A stretch of DNA of 8,307 nt from Rhizobacter sp. (GTDB lineage Bacteria; Pseudomonadota; Gammaproteobacteria; Burkholderiales; Burkholderiaceae_C): positions 1 to 8,307 of the forward strand of contig JANXVK010000640.1 of assembly GCA_025351675.1 (NCBI GenBank), read 5' to 3'. The position numbers were made by a program, and so were the translations under genes. Within the stretch, counting starts at the first letter, position 1, and each line of letters begins with the position of its first letter. The notes beneath the pieces are model-generated. The model was given only the letters and a program-made list of their open reading frames with translations. It was not told the origin of the DNA and ran no database searches. Below are positions 1 through 8,307 of this stretch, in pieces.

Positions 1-713
1 ATGCGGCCGAGGTACATCACCGCGATGTCGTCGCACAGGTAGCGGACGACGTGCAGATCGTGCGAGATGAAGAGATAGGTGAGCTGCAGTTCGTTCTGCA
101 GGCGCGCCAGAAGATTGAGGATCTGCGCCTGGATCGCGACGTCGAGCGCCGACACCGGCTCGTCGCAGACGACGAGCTTCGGGCTCGACGCCAGCGCGCG
201 CGCGATGCTGATGCGCTGCCGTTGCCCGCCGGAAAACTGGTGCGGAAACAGCCGATGCTGATCTTTGCGCAGGCCCACGGCCTCGAGCATCGAAGCGACG
301 CGCTCGCGGCGTTCGGCGGGTGCGCCGATCTGCATCAGGTCGAGTGGCTCGCGAACGAGTTCGTCCACACGCAGCCGCGGATTGAGCGAAGCGTACGGAT
401 CCTGAAAGATCATCTGGTAGCCGCGCCGGTGCACGCGCTGTTCCGCCGCCGACAGGCGGCTGCGATCGGCACCGTCGAAGACCACCGAACCGCCGGTCTT
501 GGCGACCAACCCCATCACCGCCTGTGCCGTGGTGGTCTTGCCCGAGCCGCTCTCGCCGACGATCCCGAACGTGCGGCCCCGGCTCACCTGAAAGCTGACG
601 CCGTCGACCGCCCGCACGACTTGGGGCTTCGCGAAAAGATGCTTGCGCGGCAACGAGAAATGAACCGAGAGATCGTCGACTTCGAGCAAGACGTCGTTCG
701 AGGCGGCGCTCAT
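1..713 (-). CDS. dppF: Dipeptide/oligopeptide ABC transporter ATPase, DppF/OppF type (3' end outside window)
   Basis: This is one of the two cytoplasmic ATPase subunits that power the importer encoded by the genes to its right. The visible part is 237 residues, running off the left edge. It reads MSAASNDVLLEVDDLSV at the N-terminus and contains the whole nucleotide-binding core: Walker A GESGSGKT at residues 53-60, the Q-loop glutamine near 104 (MIFQDPYASLNP), signature SGGQRQR at 161-167, Walker B VVCDE ending at Glu185 with the D-loop SALD, and the switch histidine 218 in ISHD. The FQDPYASLNPR and FSGGQRQR wording is typical of the DppF/OppF subunit rather than DppD. The ATG at 713 overlaps the TGA of the preceding ATPase (ATGA) and follows a strong Shine-Dalgarno run AGGAAGGAA at 721-729, 7 bases upstream. 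The C-terminal oligopeptide-transporter extension lies outside the window. The symbol is by family; the transported substrate is unknown. Confidence 0.93.
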   Translation of the reverse strand, partial: MSAASNDVLLEVDDLSVHFSLPRKHLFAKPQVVRAVDGVSFQVSRGRTFGIVGESGSGKTTTAQAVMGLVAKTGGSVVFDGADRSRLSAAEQRVHRRGYQMIFQDPYASLNPRLRVDELVREPLDLMQIGAPAERRERVASMLEAVGLRKDQHRLFPHQFSGGQRQRISIARALASSPKLVVCDEPVSALDVAIQAQILNLLARLQNELQLTYLFISHDLHVVRYLCDDIAVMYLGR

Positions 714-1735
714 CGCATCGTTCCTTCCTGCTGGCGCCAGCAGGCGCTTCGGTGCTTGCCTTCCAGGCCGACGAGCGCAGGAACGCCGCGGCCGCAGTCG
801 GGCACCGAATGGGCGCAGCGCGGCGCAAACGCGCAGCCGCGCGGCAGATCGAAAGTGGAAGGCACGACCCCGGGAATTTCCGGCAAGGGCACCCGCGGTC
901 CGTGTCCGCCCGCCTGCCGGCGCGGCATGCAGGCGACGAGCGCGCGCGTGTAGGGATGGGCTCGGGAAGACATCACATCGGCCAGCGATCCGTCTTCGAC
1001 CTTGCGGCCGGCATACATCACGTTGACCCGGTCGGCGACATCGGCGACGACACCCATGTCGTGCGTGATCAGGATCATCGCCGTGCCCAGGCGCCGTTGC
1101 AAGTCCTTGAGCAGATCGAGTACCTGGGCCTGGACTGTCGTGTCGAGGGCGGTCGTGGGCTCGTCGGCGATCAGGAGTTGAGGCTCTGCGGCCAGCGCGA
1201 TGGCGATCATCGCCCGCTGCCTCATGCCGCCTGACAACTGATGCGGGTAGGCATCGAGACGGCGCGCAGGGTCGGCGATGCCCACCGAATGCAGCAGCGA
1301 CTCGGCCCGTTCCCGCTCTTGCGCACGCGGGACGATGCGATGCTGTCGCAGCGATTCGGTGATCTGCAGACCGATTGTCAGCAGCGGGTTGAGCGCCGTC
1401 ATCGGCTCCTGAAAAATCATGGCCACGCGCCGGCCGCGCAGCGACCGCATGCGGGACGCATCGGCACCGAAGATCTCTTCTCCGCCCAGACGAATGCTGT
1501 CGGCGGTGACGCGCGCGCTGCGTGGCGCGAGGCCGAGCAGCGCCAGGCCGGTCATGCTCTTGCCGCTGCCCGACTCGCCCACCAGGCACAGCGTTTCGCC
1601 GGCCGCCACTTCGAGGTCGATGTCGTAGAGGATCTGCTTGGCGCCGCCCGGCGTGTCGAGCACGAGGTTGAGGCCTTTGACCGACAGCACGGGCTCGTCA
1701 CGGCGCGCCGGGTTTTCGAGGGCGTTCGTGTTCAT
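710..1735 (-). CDS. dppD: Dipeptide/oligopeptide ABC transporter ATPase, DppD/OppD type
   Basis: This is the partner ATPase of the importer, 341 residues, close to the usual 320-340 for DppD. Walker A GESGSGKS is at 53-60, the Q-loop Gln at about 109 (IFQEPMTALNP), signature LSGGMRQR at 167-174, Walker B LLIADE at 187-192, and the switch His225 in ITHD. The C-terminal oligopeptide-transporter domain has four cysteines (301, 307, 314, 332) in a C-x5-C-x6-C-x17-C arrangement. In characterised dipeptide importers this region carries an iron-sulfur cluster, so a cluster here is a family-based inference. The open frame continues upstream to 1840, but the ATG at 1735 is chosen because it gives the family length and overlaps the permease stop in an ATGA. 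A GAGG lies upstream at 1747-1750, a long 11-base spacing, so translational coupling probably helps initiation. Confidence 0.94.
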   Translation of the reverse strand: MNTNALENPARRDEPVLSVKGLNLVLDTPGGAKQILYDIDLEVAAGETLCLVGESGSGKSMTGLALLGLAPRSARVTADSIRLGGEEIFGADASRMRSLRGRRVAMIFQEPMTALNPLLTIGLQITESLRQHRIVPRAQERERAESLLHSVGIADPARRLDAYPHQLSGGMRQRAMIAIALAAEPQLLIADEPTTALDTTVQAQVLDLLKDLQRRLGTAMILITHDMGVVADVADRVNVMYAGRKVEDGSLADVMSSRAHPYTRALVACMPRRQAGGHGPRVPLPEIPGVVPSTFDLPRGCAFAPRCAHSVPDCGRGVPALVGLEGKHRSACWRQQEGTMR

Positions 1736-2640
1736 CGCTCGCGCAGCCTCGGGTTGAGCGCTTCGTTCAGCCCGTCGCCTACAAGGCTGACGGCAAGCAC
1801 CGAGAGAAAGATCGCCGCGCCGGGCAGGGTGGTCGCCCACCAGTTCTCGAGCATGTACGGGCGGTTGCCGCCGATCATCAGGCCCCAGCTCATCGTGTTC
1901 TGATTCGACAGGCCGAGAAAGCTCAGGCCGCTTTCGAAGAGGATCGCCGCGCCGATGGTCAGGGTCGCCGAAATGACCAGCGGCGGCAGCGCCGCCGGCA
2001 GGATGACGCGCCAGATGAGGTACCCGTCGCTCGCACCCATCGTGCGCGACGCCGAGATGTAGTCGAGGTGCCTGATGCGAAGAAATTCACCACGGGTGAG
2101 CCGGGCCGCACTCGTCCAGCTCGCAGCACCGATGGCCACGGCCTCGACCATCAAGGTCGGCCGCAGCAGGATGATGAGCACCATCGCGAGAAGCACCGGC
2201 GGCATCACCTGGAAGAACTCGGTCAGGCGCATCAGCCAGCCATCGACACGCCCACCGTAGTAGCCGGCCAGAGCCCCCACCACGACGCCGAGCGCCATGG
2301 CGAGCACGGTGGCCGCGACGCCGACGAGCAGCGTCGCCCGGGCGCCATGAATGAGCCCGGCGAGCAGATCGCGTCCGAGGTAGTCGGTGCCCAGGGGCGG
2401 CGCGCCTTCTTCGCCGGGCATCGCGAGCGGTGCGCCGACCGTGTCGAACGGCTCGACGTTGTAGATCCACGGGCCTGCAACGGCGCCGAGGACGATCAGG
2501 ATGCACAGCACGAGCCCCACGAGGGCCGGAATGTTGCGGCAGAAGATTCGCAAAGCGCCGGGCTCGCGCGCTTCTCGGGTCGGGCGCTGCGAGGCTGGCG
2601 AGCCGGCAACCGGATCGTCTGCGCTTGAAGTGGCGTTCAC
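1732..2640 (-). CDS. dppC: Dipeptide/oligopeptide ABC transporter permease, DppC/OppC type
   Basis: This is one of the two inner-membrane subunits forming the translocation channel, 302 residues, the normal length for DppC. A Ser/Ala/Pro/Arg-rich cytoplasmic N-terminus of about 30 residues precedes the first membrane segment (about 37-60). The conserved LGTDYLGRD motif is at 83-91. Several further membrane segments follow, and the coupling loop that docks on the ATPases (EAA motif, ISASRTMGASDGYLIW followed by RVILPAALPP) lies at 195-220. The C-terminal GLSFLGL and SWG elements are typical of the family. The start is GTG at 2640, overlapping the TGA of the preceding permease (GTGA), with an AAAGGG-like ribosome site at 2649-2654. 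An open frame runs further upstream to 2817, but that stretch lies inside dppB in another frame and has arginine-rich shadow composition, so it is not included. Confidence 0.93.
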   Translation of the reverse strand: MNATSSADDPVAGSPASQRPTREAREPGALRIFCRNIPALVGLVLCILIVLGAVAGPWIYNVEPFDTVGAPLAMPGEEGAPPLGTDYLGRDLLAGLIHGARATLLVGVAATVLAMALGVVVGALAGYYGGRVDGWLMRLTEFFQVMPPVLLAMVLIILLRPTLMVEAVAIGAASWTSAARLTRGEFLRIRHLDYISASRTMGASDGYLIWRVILPAALPPLVISATLTIGAAILFESGLSFLGLSNQNTMSWGLMIGGNRPYMLENWWATTLPGAAIFLSVLAVSLVGDGLNEALNPRLRER

Positions 2641-3629
2641 GGCGCCGACCCTTTCGCGCTGCCCGCGCCGACGCGCGGATCGATCATGCGGTAGAGCACG
2701 TCGATGACCATGTTCGTCAGCACGACGATGACCGCGGAGAGCAGCAGGATGCCCAGCAGCACCGGTGTGTCGCGCCGCAGGATCGCCTCGAACGCGAGCG
2801 TTCCCAGGCCGGGCCAACTGAAGACCGCCTCGACCAGCACCGCGCCGGCGAACAACTGCCCGACCTGCAAACCGAGCACGGTAAGCACTGGAAGGATGGC
2901 ATTTCGCAGCGCGTGCCTGAACACGACGACAAGTTCGGGCATGCCTTTCGAGCGGGCGGTCCGCACGTAGTCGGCGTTCAGCACATCGAGCATCGTGGCG
3001 CGCGACAGGCGGCTGTATTGCGCGACGTAGAACAGCGCGAGCGAGCTGGCCGGCAGCACCAGGTGATGCAGCACGTCGATGGCGTGGGCGAGCATGCCTT
3101 TCGACGTGACGCTCACGTCACGCATGCCATTGACCGGAAACACGGCCCAGTGCGACGCGAAGAGCTGAATGAGCACGATGCCGGTCCAGAACACCGGGGC
3201 CGCGAAACCGACGACCGAGAGCACCGTGATGGTGGCGTTCGCCCAGCCGCGTGGCCGGCAGGCGGCGAAGACGCCGAGCGACGTGCCGAGCAGCACGGCG
3301 ACCGTGATCGCGGTTCCCACCAGGAGCAAGGTCGCGGGCACGCGCTCGAGCACGAGCTGACTCACGGGGGCGTTGAAGAAGTAGGACTGCCCGAGGTCGC
3401 CGTGGGCGATTCGCCAGAGGTGGCCGGCGAGTTGCTGCGGAATCGACTGGTCGAAACCGTAGAGCTTCCTCACCTGCTCGAGCGTCGCGCTGTCGGCCGA
3501 CTCGCCCGCGATCACGAGTGCCGGGTCGCCCGGCGCCAGATGCATCAGCAGAAAGCTGAACACCAGCACCGCGACGATGAGGCCGAGCGCGTTGGCGATT
3601 CGGCTCGTGATGAACCCGACGATGTTCAC
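2637..3629 (-). CDS. dppB: Dipeptide/oligopeptide ABC transporter permease, DppB/OppB type
   Basis: This is the other membrane subunit of the importer, 330 residues. The first membrane helix (about 10-31) is followed by the family motif LMHLAPGDP at 28-36 and the conserved GDLGQS at 77-82 in the periplasmic region. More membrane helices lie at about 98-123, 132-157, 185-205, 243-270 and 288-312. The EAA coupling loop, ADYVRTARSKGMPE followed by RHALRNAILP, is at 219-247, and the downstream EAVFSWPGLG is diagnostic of DppB-type permeases. The start is GTG at 3629; no ATG, GTG or TTG lies between it and the dppA stop in this frame, and the next methionine (residue 29) would delete helix 1. I see no good Shine-Dalgarno in front of it. 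The binding-protein gene ends only 16 bases upstream, so reinitiation or coupling is likely. Confidence 0.93.
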   Translation of the reverse strand: MNIVGFITSRIANALGLIVAVLVFSFLLMHLAPGDPALVIAGESADSATLEQVRKLYGFDQSIPQQLAGHLWRIAHGDLGQSYFFNAPVSQLVLERVPATLLLVGTAITVAVLLGTSLGVFAACRPRGWANATITVLSVVGFAAPVFWTGIVLIQLFASHWAVFPVNGMRDVSVTSKGMLAHAIDVLHHLVLPASSLALFYVAQYSRLSRATMLDVLNADYVRTARSKGMPELVVVFRHALRNAILPVLTVLGLQVGQLFAGAVLVEAVFSWPGLGTLAFEAILRRDTPVLLGILLLSAVIVVLTNMVIDVLYRMIDPRVGAGSAKGSAP

Positions 3630-3645
3630 GGCGGAAAAGAGCTGA

Positions 3646-5259
3646 CTACTTGCCGCTTTCCGGCGACCACCGGACGTCGTTGAACGGTGCTGCGGCTCCC
3701 CAGAATCCCGAGGGCAGATCCAGCAGCCCCTTGCGCACGACCGTGTGGAACTTCAGCACCGTGAGAGGCAGGATCGGCAACTCGTCCATCGCCACCTTCT
3801 GGAACTGCGCGTAGATGCGTTCGCGTTTGACAGGATCGATCTCGACCGAGCCCGCTTCCAGCAGATCGTCGACTGCCGCGTTGCGGTAGTTCGCGTTGTT
3901 GGCATACGGCAACGGCTGGATGTTGGCCGACGAATACTGCGGCGCAACGCCGAAGGCCGGATCGCCGAAGTTGAAGAACGAAACCATCGACAGGTCGAAA
4001 TCGCCAGTCGCGAGTGCCTTCAACCAGCTCACGAAATCGGTGGCTCGCACCTCGACATCGATGCCGACCTTGCGAAGCTGCGAGCGTGTGTATTCCGCCC
4101 CGTTCTTGTGATAGTCGACATTGCCCGGCGGGTAGTGGATCGTGAGCTTGAAGCGGGTACCGTCCGGCCCGGCCTTGAGGCCGGCTTCGTCGAGCAGCGC
4201 CGCCGCCCTTTTCAGATCCGTCGGATAGGTCTCGACCTTGTCGGTATAGAAGGGTGTGGTGGGTGCGAGCGGGCTGTAGGCAACGGTCGTCGCACCGCCG
4301 AGCAGGGTCTTGGCAATGAACGGCCGGTCCATCGCGTACGCGATCGCCTTGCGAACGCGAACGTCGTCGAGCGGCTTGTGCCGAAGGTTGAACATCAGGT
4401 TGTTGAGCGGCCCGATGCCGCCGTAGCCTTCACCCGTGACCGCGAAGCGCGGGTCGGCCGAGAGCCGCTTCACCAGGCGCCAGTCGTACATGTAGGGAAT
4501 CACGTCGATCTCGCCGCGCTCCAGGCCGAGCACCAGCGTCTGAAGATCAGCACCTGCCTTGAAGACGATGCGTTGCAGCTTCGGTTGGCCGAGAAAGAAC
4601 TTGTCGAATCGCTCCAGCGTCACGTATTGGCCGGCCTTGAACTCGACGAGTTTGAACGGGCCCGAGCCGACGGCGCCGACCGTGTTCGCCGGGTTCGTGC
4701 GGATGCTCCCCTGCCCGTACACATGCTCCGGCATGATCGGCAGGAAAGGACTCGACATCGCCAACAGGATCGACGGGGCCGGCCGGTCGAGCTGGACGAC
4801 GACGGTGTACGCATCGGGCGTGCGGATGTCCGTGATCTGCTGCAACTTGGAGACCCGCCCGGCAAGGCCCTTGACGGTCATCAGCGAGAACTTCACGTCC
4901 TTCGAGGTGATAGGCGTGCCGTCGTGAAACAGGCCGTTCTCGACCAGCTTGAGCGTCAACGCGCGCTGGTCAGGTGACCAGCTCCACGACTTCGCGAGGT
5001 ACGGCTGCGGTTGTTTCTTCGCATCGAACCGAAGCAGGCTCGCGAAAATCTGCGATCCCGGCAACGTCGACGTGTAGTCGGGGTTGAGCGCCTGGTTGAG
5101 GGTGAGCGTCGGCCGGTACGTGCCGACCACCAGCGTGCCGGGCTCGGCGGCTTTCGCCGCGCCGCCCATCTGGGCCGCGAACAAGACTGCGATCAACGCC
5201 GCGAACCGTTTGCCGGCAACAGCGGAAGCGAGCCAAGCGCTCGATGTAATCAATTTCAT
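3646..5259 (-). CDS. dppA: Periplasmic substrate-binding protein of the dipeptide/oligopeptide/nickel ABC family (SBP_bac_5)
   Basis: This protein captures the substrate in the periplasm and delivers it to the DppBC permease. It has 537 residues, normal for the family. The N-terminus is a Sec signal peptide: basic residues at 17-18 (KR), a hydrophobic stretch at about 19-30, and a likely cleavage site after AAKA or AAKAA at 37-38. There is no lipobox cysteine, so it should be soluble. The mature chain opens GTLVVGTYRP. It shows the family landmarks LVENGLFHDGTPITSKDVKFS around 104-124, VGSGPFKLVEF near 200, and the RVRKAIAYAMDR helix near 300. The ATG at 5259 follows a GGAG (5265-5268) with 5-base spacing. 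It is the first gene of the transporter operon, 164 bases downstream of pobA. The ligand cannot be read from sequence: family members bind peptides, nickel, opines, sugars or other small molecules. The symbol is given by family only. Confidence 0.9.
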   Translation of the reverse strand: MKLITSSAWLASAVAGKRFAALIAVLFAAQMGGAAKAAEPGTLVVGTYRPTLTLNQALNPDYTSTLPGSQIFASLLRFDAKKQPQPYLAKSWSWSPDQRALTLKLVENGLFHDGTPITSKDVKFSLMTVKGLAGRVSKLQQITDIRTPDAYTVVVQLDRPAPSILLAMSSPFLPIMPEHVYGQGSIRTNPANTVGAVGSGPFKLVEFKAGQYVTLERFDKFFLGQPKLQRIVFKAGADLQTLVLGLERGEIDVIPYMYDWRLVKRLSADPRFAVTGEGYGGIGPLNNLMFNLRHKPLDDVRVRKAIAYAMDRPFIAKTLLGGATTVAYSPLAPTTPFYTDKVETYPTDLKRAAALLDEAGLKAGPDGTRFKLTIHYPPGNVDYHKNGAEYTRSQLRKVGIDVEVRATDFVSWLKALATGDFDLSMVSFFNFGDPAFGVAPQYSSANIQPLPYANNANYRNAAVDDLLEAGSVEIDPVKRERIYAQFQKVAMDELPILPLTVLKFHTVVRKGLLDLPSGFWGAAAPFNDVRWSPESGK

Positions 5260-5304
5260 AAATGCTCCGGAAAAGAACGCATGAAGCGCCCCCGATCACC
5301 TGAT

Positions 5305-5320
5305 TGCAAGACCTATTCCA
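5305..5320 (-). promoter_or_regulatory. Candidate sigma-54 (-24/-12) promoter for the transporter operon
   Basis: Read on the minus strand the sequence is TGGAATAGGTCTTGCA. It has the GG and GC pairs of a sigma-54 promoter at the required spacing (consensus TGGCACG-N4-TTGCA), with TGG and TTGCA both intact but the CACG part mostly different. A start about 12 bases past the GC would fall near 5294. That leaves a leader of about 35 bases containing the dppA ribosome site. This is a match by eye to a short consensus, so chance is a real possibility. Confidence 0.35.
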
Positions 5321-5329
5321 ATGAAAATG

Positions 5330-5347
5330 TCCGGTGCGATGACCGGA
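5330..5347. repeat. Second inverted repeat (6-bp arms) upstream of the transporter operon
   Basis: TCCGGT (5330-5335) and ACCGGA (5342-5347) are exact reverse complements around a 6-base spacer. The repeat lies between the 9-bp dyad and the sigma-54-like site. Short arms in GC-rich DNA arise easily by chance, so its role is uncertain. Confidence 0.35.
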
Positions 5348-5350
5348 GCG

Positions 5351-5372
5351 GCATTGAAATCATTTTCAATGC
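5351..5372. repeat. Perfect 9-bp inverted repeat upstream of the transporter operon, possible operator
   Basis: Arms GCATTGAAA (5351-5359) and TTTCAATGC (5364-5372) are exact reverse complements separated by TCAT. This 22-bp dyad lies about 90-110 bases upstream of the dppA start. No U-run follows on either strand, so it is unlikely to be a terminator. A regulator-binding site is the better reading. A related TGAAAATG sequence occurs on the plus strand at 5322-5329 and on the minus strand inside the right arm. Confidence 0.6.
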
Positions 5373-5423
5373 TACACAGCGTGTGCCGTTTGTCCAGCAC
5401 CTGGGCGACGCGTTGTCTTCGGG

Positions 5424-7540
<2,117 letters not shown>

Positions 7541-7693
7541 GCGAAGGCAGTCTATCGGCCCGACGCGATGAATCCGCGGATCAGCGCATTGACCCGGTCG
7601 GAGAACTCGTGCACGCGCCGGCTTGTCGCCTGAAAGACAACACGCTGCACGACGCTTGCGTATCTTCCCGGCTCACGACAACAGAGGATCGCC
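7541..7693. promoter_or_regulatory. Divergent promoter region between pobR and the acyl-CoA dehydrogenase gene
   Basis: This 153-base gap must carry the start signals for genes leaving in both directions. A weak dyad, TTGTC (7623-7627) with GACAA (7636-7640), and a TATCTT -10-like sequence at 7661-7666 lie before the plus-strand gene. None is strong enough to name as a promoter. I see no terminator, RNA gene or repeat in it. Confidence 0.4.
7683..7688 (+). promoter_or_regulatory. Ribosome binding site of the acyl-CoA dehydrogenase gene
   Basis: AGAGGA lies 5 bases before the ATG at 7694, a near-ideal Shine-Dalgarno that supports this start. Confidence 0.8.
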
Positions 7694-8307
7694 ATGGAAT
7701 TCGAGTTCTCCCCCAAGGTCATCGAACTGCGCACGCGGTTGCTCGGGTTCATGGACGAGCACATCTACCCGAACGATGCGCGCCACGACGCCGAACTGGC
7801 CGTGAACGCGAAGGCCGGCCGCGCCTATGCCGAGCTGCCGATGATGGCCGGCTTGAAGGCGAAAGCGCGCGCACAGGGCCTGTGGAACCTGTTTCTGCCG
7901 CCGCACCCGGGCGACGAACAGGCCGGCGGGCTGACGAACCTCGAGTACGCGCCGCTGGCCGAGATCATGGGCCGGCGCTACTGGTGCTCCGAGGTCTTCA
8001 ACTGCTCGGCACCCGACACCGGCAACATGGAAGTGCTCGCGCGCTACGGCACCGCTGCGCAGAAGGAGCGTTGGCTCAAGCCGCTGCTCGCCGGCGAGAT
8101 CAGATCGTCGTTCGCGATGACCGAGCCCGATGTGGCCTCAAGCGATGCGACCAACATCGCCTGCAGCATCCGCCGCGAAGGCGACGAGTACGTGATCAAC
8201 GGCCGCAAGTGGTACATCACCGGCGCGATGAACGAGCGTTGCGAAATCTTTATCTTGATGGGCAAGACCGACCCCGATCACTTCGATCGCCACAAGCAGC
8301 AGTCGAT
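7694..8307 (+). CDS. Acyl-CoA dehydrogenase, ACAD10/ACAD11-like (3' end outside window)
   Basis: This is a flavin-dependent acyl-CoA dehydrogenase, expected to form a 2,3-enoyl-CoA from an acyl-CoA in a beta-oxidation-like step. The first 204 residues are visible, roughly the N-terminal alpha-helical domain and part of the middle beta domain of a protein usually about 400 long. Seen in order: [29 protein letters not shown] (62-70), [16 protein letters not shown] (79-94), [14 protein letters not shown] (102-115), the substrate/FAD signature [15 protein letters not shown] (140-154), and [11 protein letters not shown] (168-178) followed by MGKTDP. The [10 protein letters not shown] and [12 protein letters not shown] wording is typical of the ACAD10/11 branch rather than short- or medium-chain enzymes. 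The catalytic glutamate region is beyond the edge. It is transcribed away from the IclR gene, so shared control is possible. The acyl substrate is unknown. Confidence 0.92.
   Translation, partial: MEFEFSPKVIELRTRLLGFMDEHIYPNDARHDAELAVNAKAGRAYAELPMMAGLKAKARAQGLWNLFLPPHPGDEQAGGLTNLEYAPLAEIMGRRYWCSEVFNCSAPDTGNMEVLARYGTAAQKERWLKPLLAGEIRSSFAMTEPDVASSDATNIACSIRREGDEYVINGRKWYITGAMNERCEIFILMGKTDPDHFDRHKQQS

Larger units (their letters stand above)
5260..5423 (-). promoter_or_regulatory. Intergenic control region between pobA and the transporter operon
   Basis: The 164-base gap is noticeably AT-richer in its middle (5303-5370) than the surrounding genes. It probably holds the promoter and operator of the transporter operon. 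It contains two perfect inverted repeats and a sigma-54-like sequence, listed separately. I see no convincing sigma-70 promoter; the best pair, TTGCAA with CTTCAT 17 bases on, has a poor -10. I see no hairpin followed by a U-run, so a factor-independent pobA terminator is not evident and some readthrough into the transporter is possible. Confidence 0.55.

Noticed and set aside
2430..3683. 417-codon plus-strand frame opposite dppB and part of dppC
   Set aside because: It is rich in His, Arg, Glu and Asp without domains and lies opposite two clear permeases. It is a codon-bias artefact.
3745..4977. 410-codon plus-strand open frame opposite dppA
   Set aside because: Its product is rich in Arg, His and Val with no recognisable domain. 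It mirrors a clear binding-protein gene. Long antisense frames are expected in GC-rich DNA.
5351..5372. Intrinsic terminator of pobA
   Set aside because: The stem is AT-rich with a 4-base loop and is followed on the minus strand by CGCTCCGG rather than a U-run, so it does not fit a factor-independent terminator.
5351..5372. Fur box
   Set aside because: The AT-rich TGAAAATGATTTCA core looks similar, but the dyad is even-length with a 4-base spacer and does not fit the 7-1-7 Fur pattern.
7552..7764. Possible 70-residue minus-strand protein between the regulator and the dehydrogenase gene
   Set aside because: It overlaps the start and ribosome site of the dehydrogenase gene, has no ribosome site that I can see, and resembles nothing I recognise. 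A remnant gene is possible but unsupported.

Overview
The window is GC-rich and densely coding. It looks like chromosomal DNA from a betaproteobacterium, probably of the order Burkholderiales. This is an inference from base composition, from the PobA and PobR sequence types, and from the gene mix for aromatic catabolism and peptide-type ABC transport; no RNA gene or other lineage marker is present. I see no mobile element, CRISPR array, tRNA or rRNA, and no gene that is clearly broken.

Almost everything is on the minus strand and reads right to left. An IclR-family regulator (7540 to 6752, probably pobR) is followed by pobA, 4-hydroxybenzoate 3-monooxygenase (6626 to 5424). Next come five genes of a complete dipeptide/oligopeptide-type ABC importer: a periplasmic binding protein (5259 to 3646), two permeases (3629 to 2637 and 2640 to 1732) and two ATPases (1735 to 710, and 713 running off the left edge). 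The last three junctions of this operon are 4-base stop/start overlaps. On the plus strand, diverging from the regulator, an acyl-CoA dehydrogenase of the ACAD10/11 type begins at 7694 and runs off the right edge.

PobA commits 4-hydroxybenzoate to protocatechuate and the beta-ketoadipate pathway. The IclR protein is the obvious candidate to control it, and a 17-bp inverted repeat in the 125-bp gap between them is a plausible operator. The transporter has its own 164-bp upstream region. It contains two perfect inverted repeats and a sequence with the spacing of a sigma-54 promoter, so it may be regulated separately from pobA. Whether the transporter's substrate has anything to do with aromatic catabolism cannot be decided from sequence.

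Overall this is a recognisable catabolic and transport neighbourhood. The most interesting unexplained parts are the regulatory regions, chiefly 5305-5372 and 6730-6746, and the pairing of pobA with a peptide-type importer. I did not find evidence of a new kind of system.
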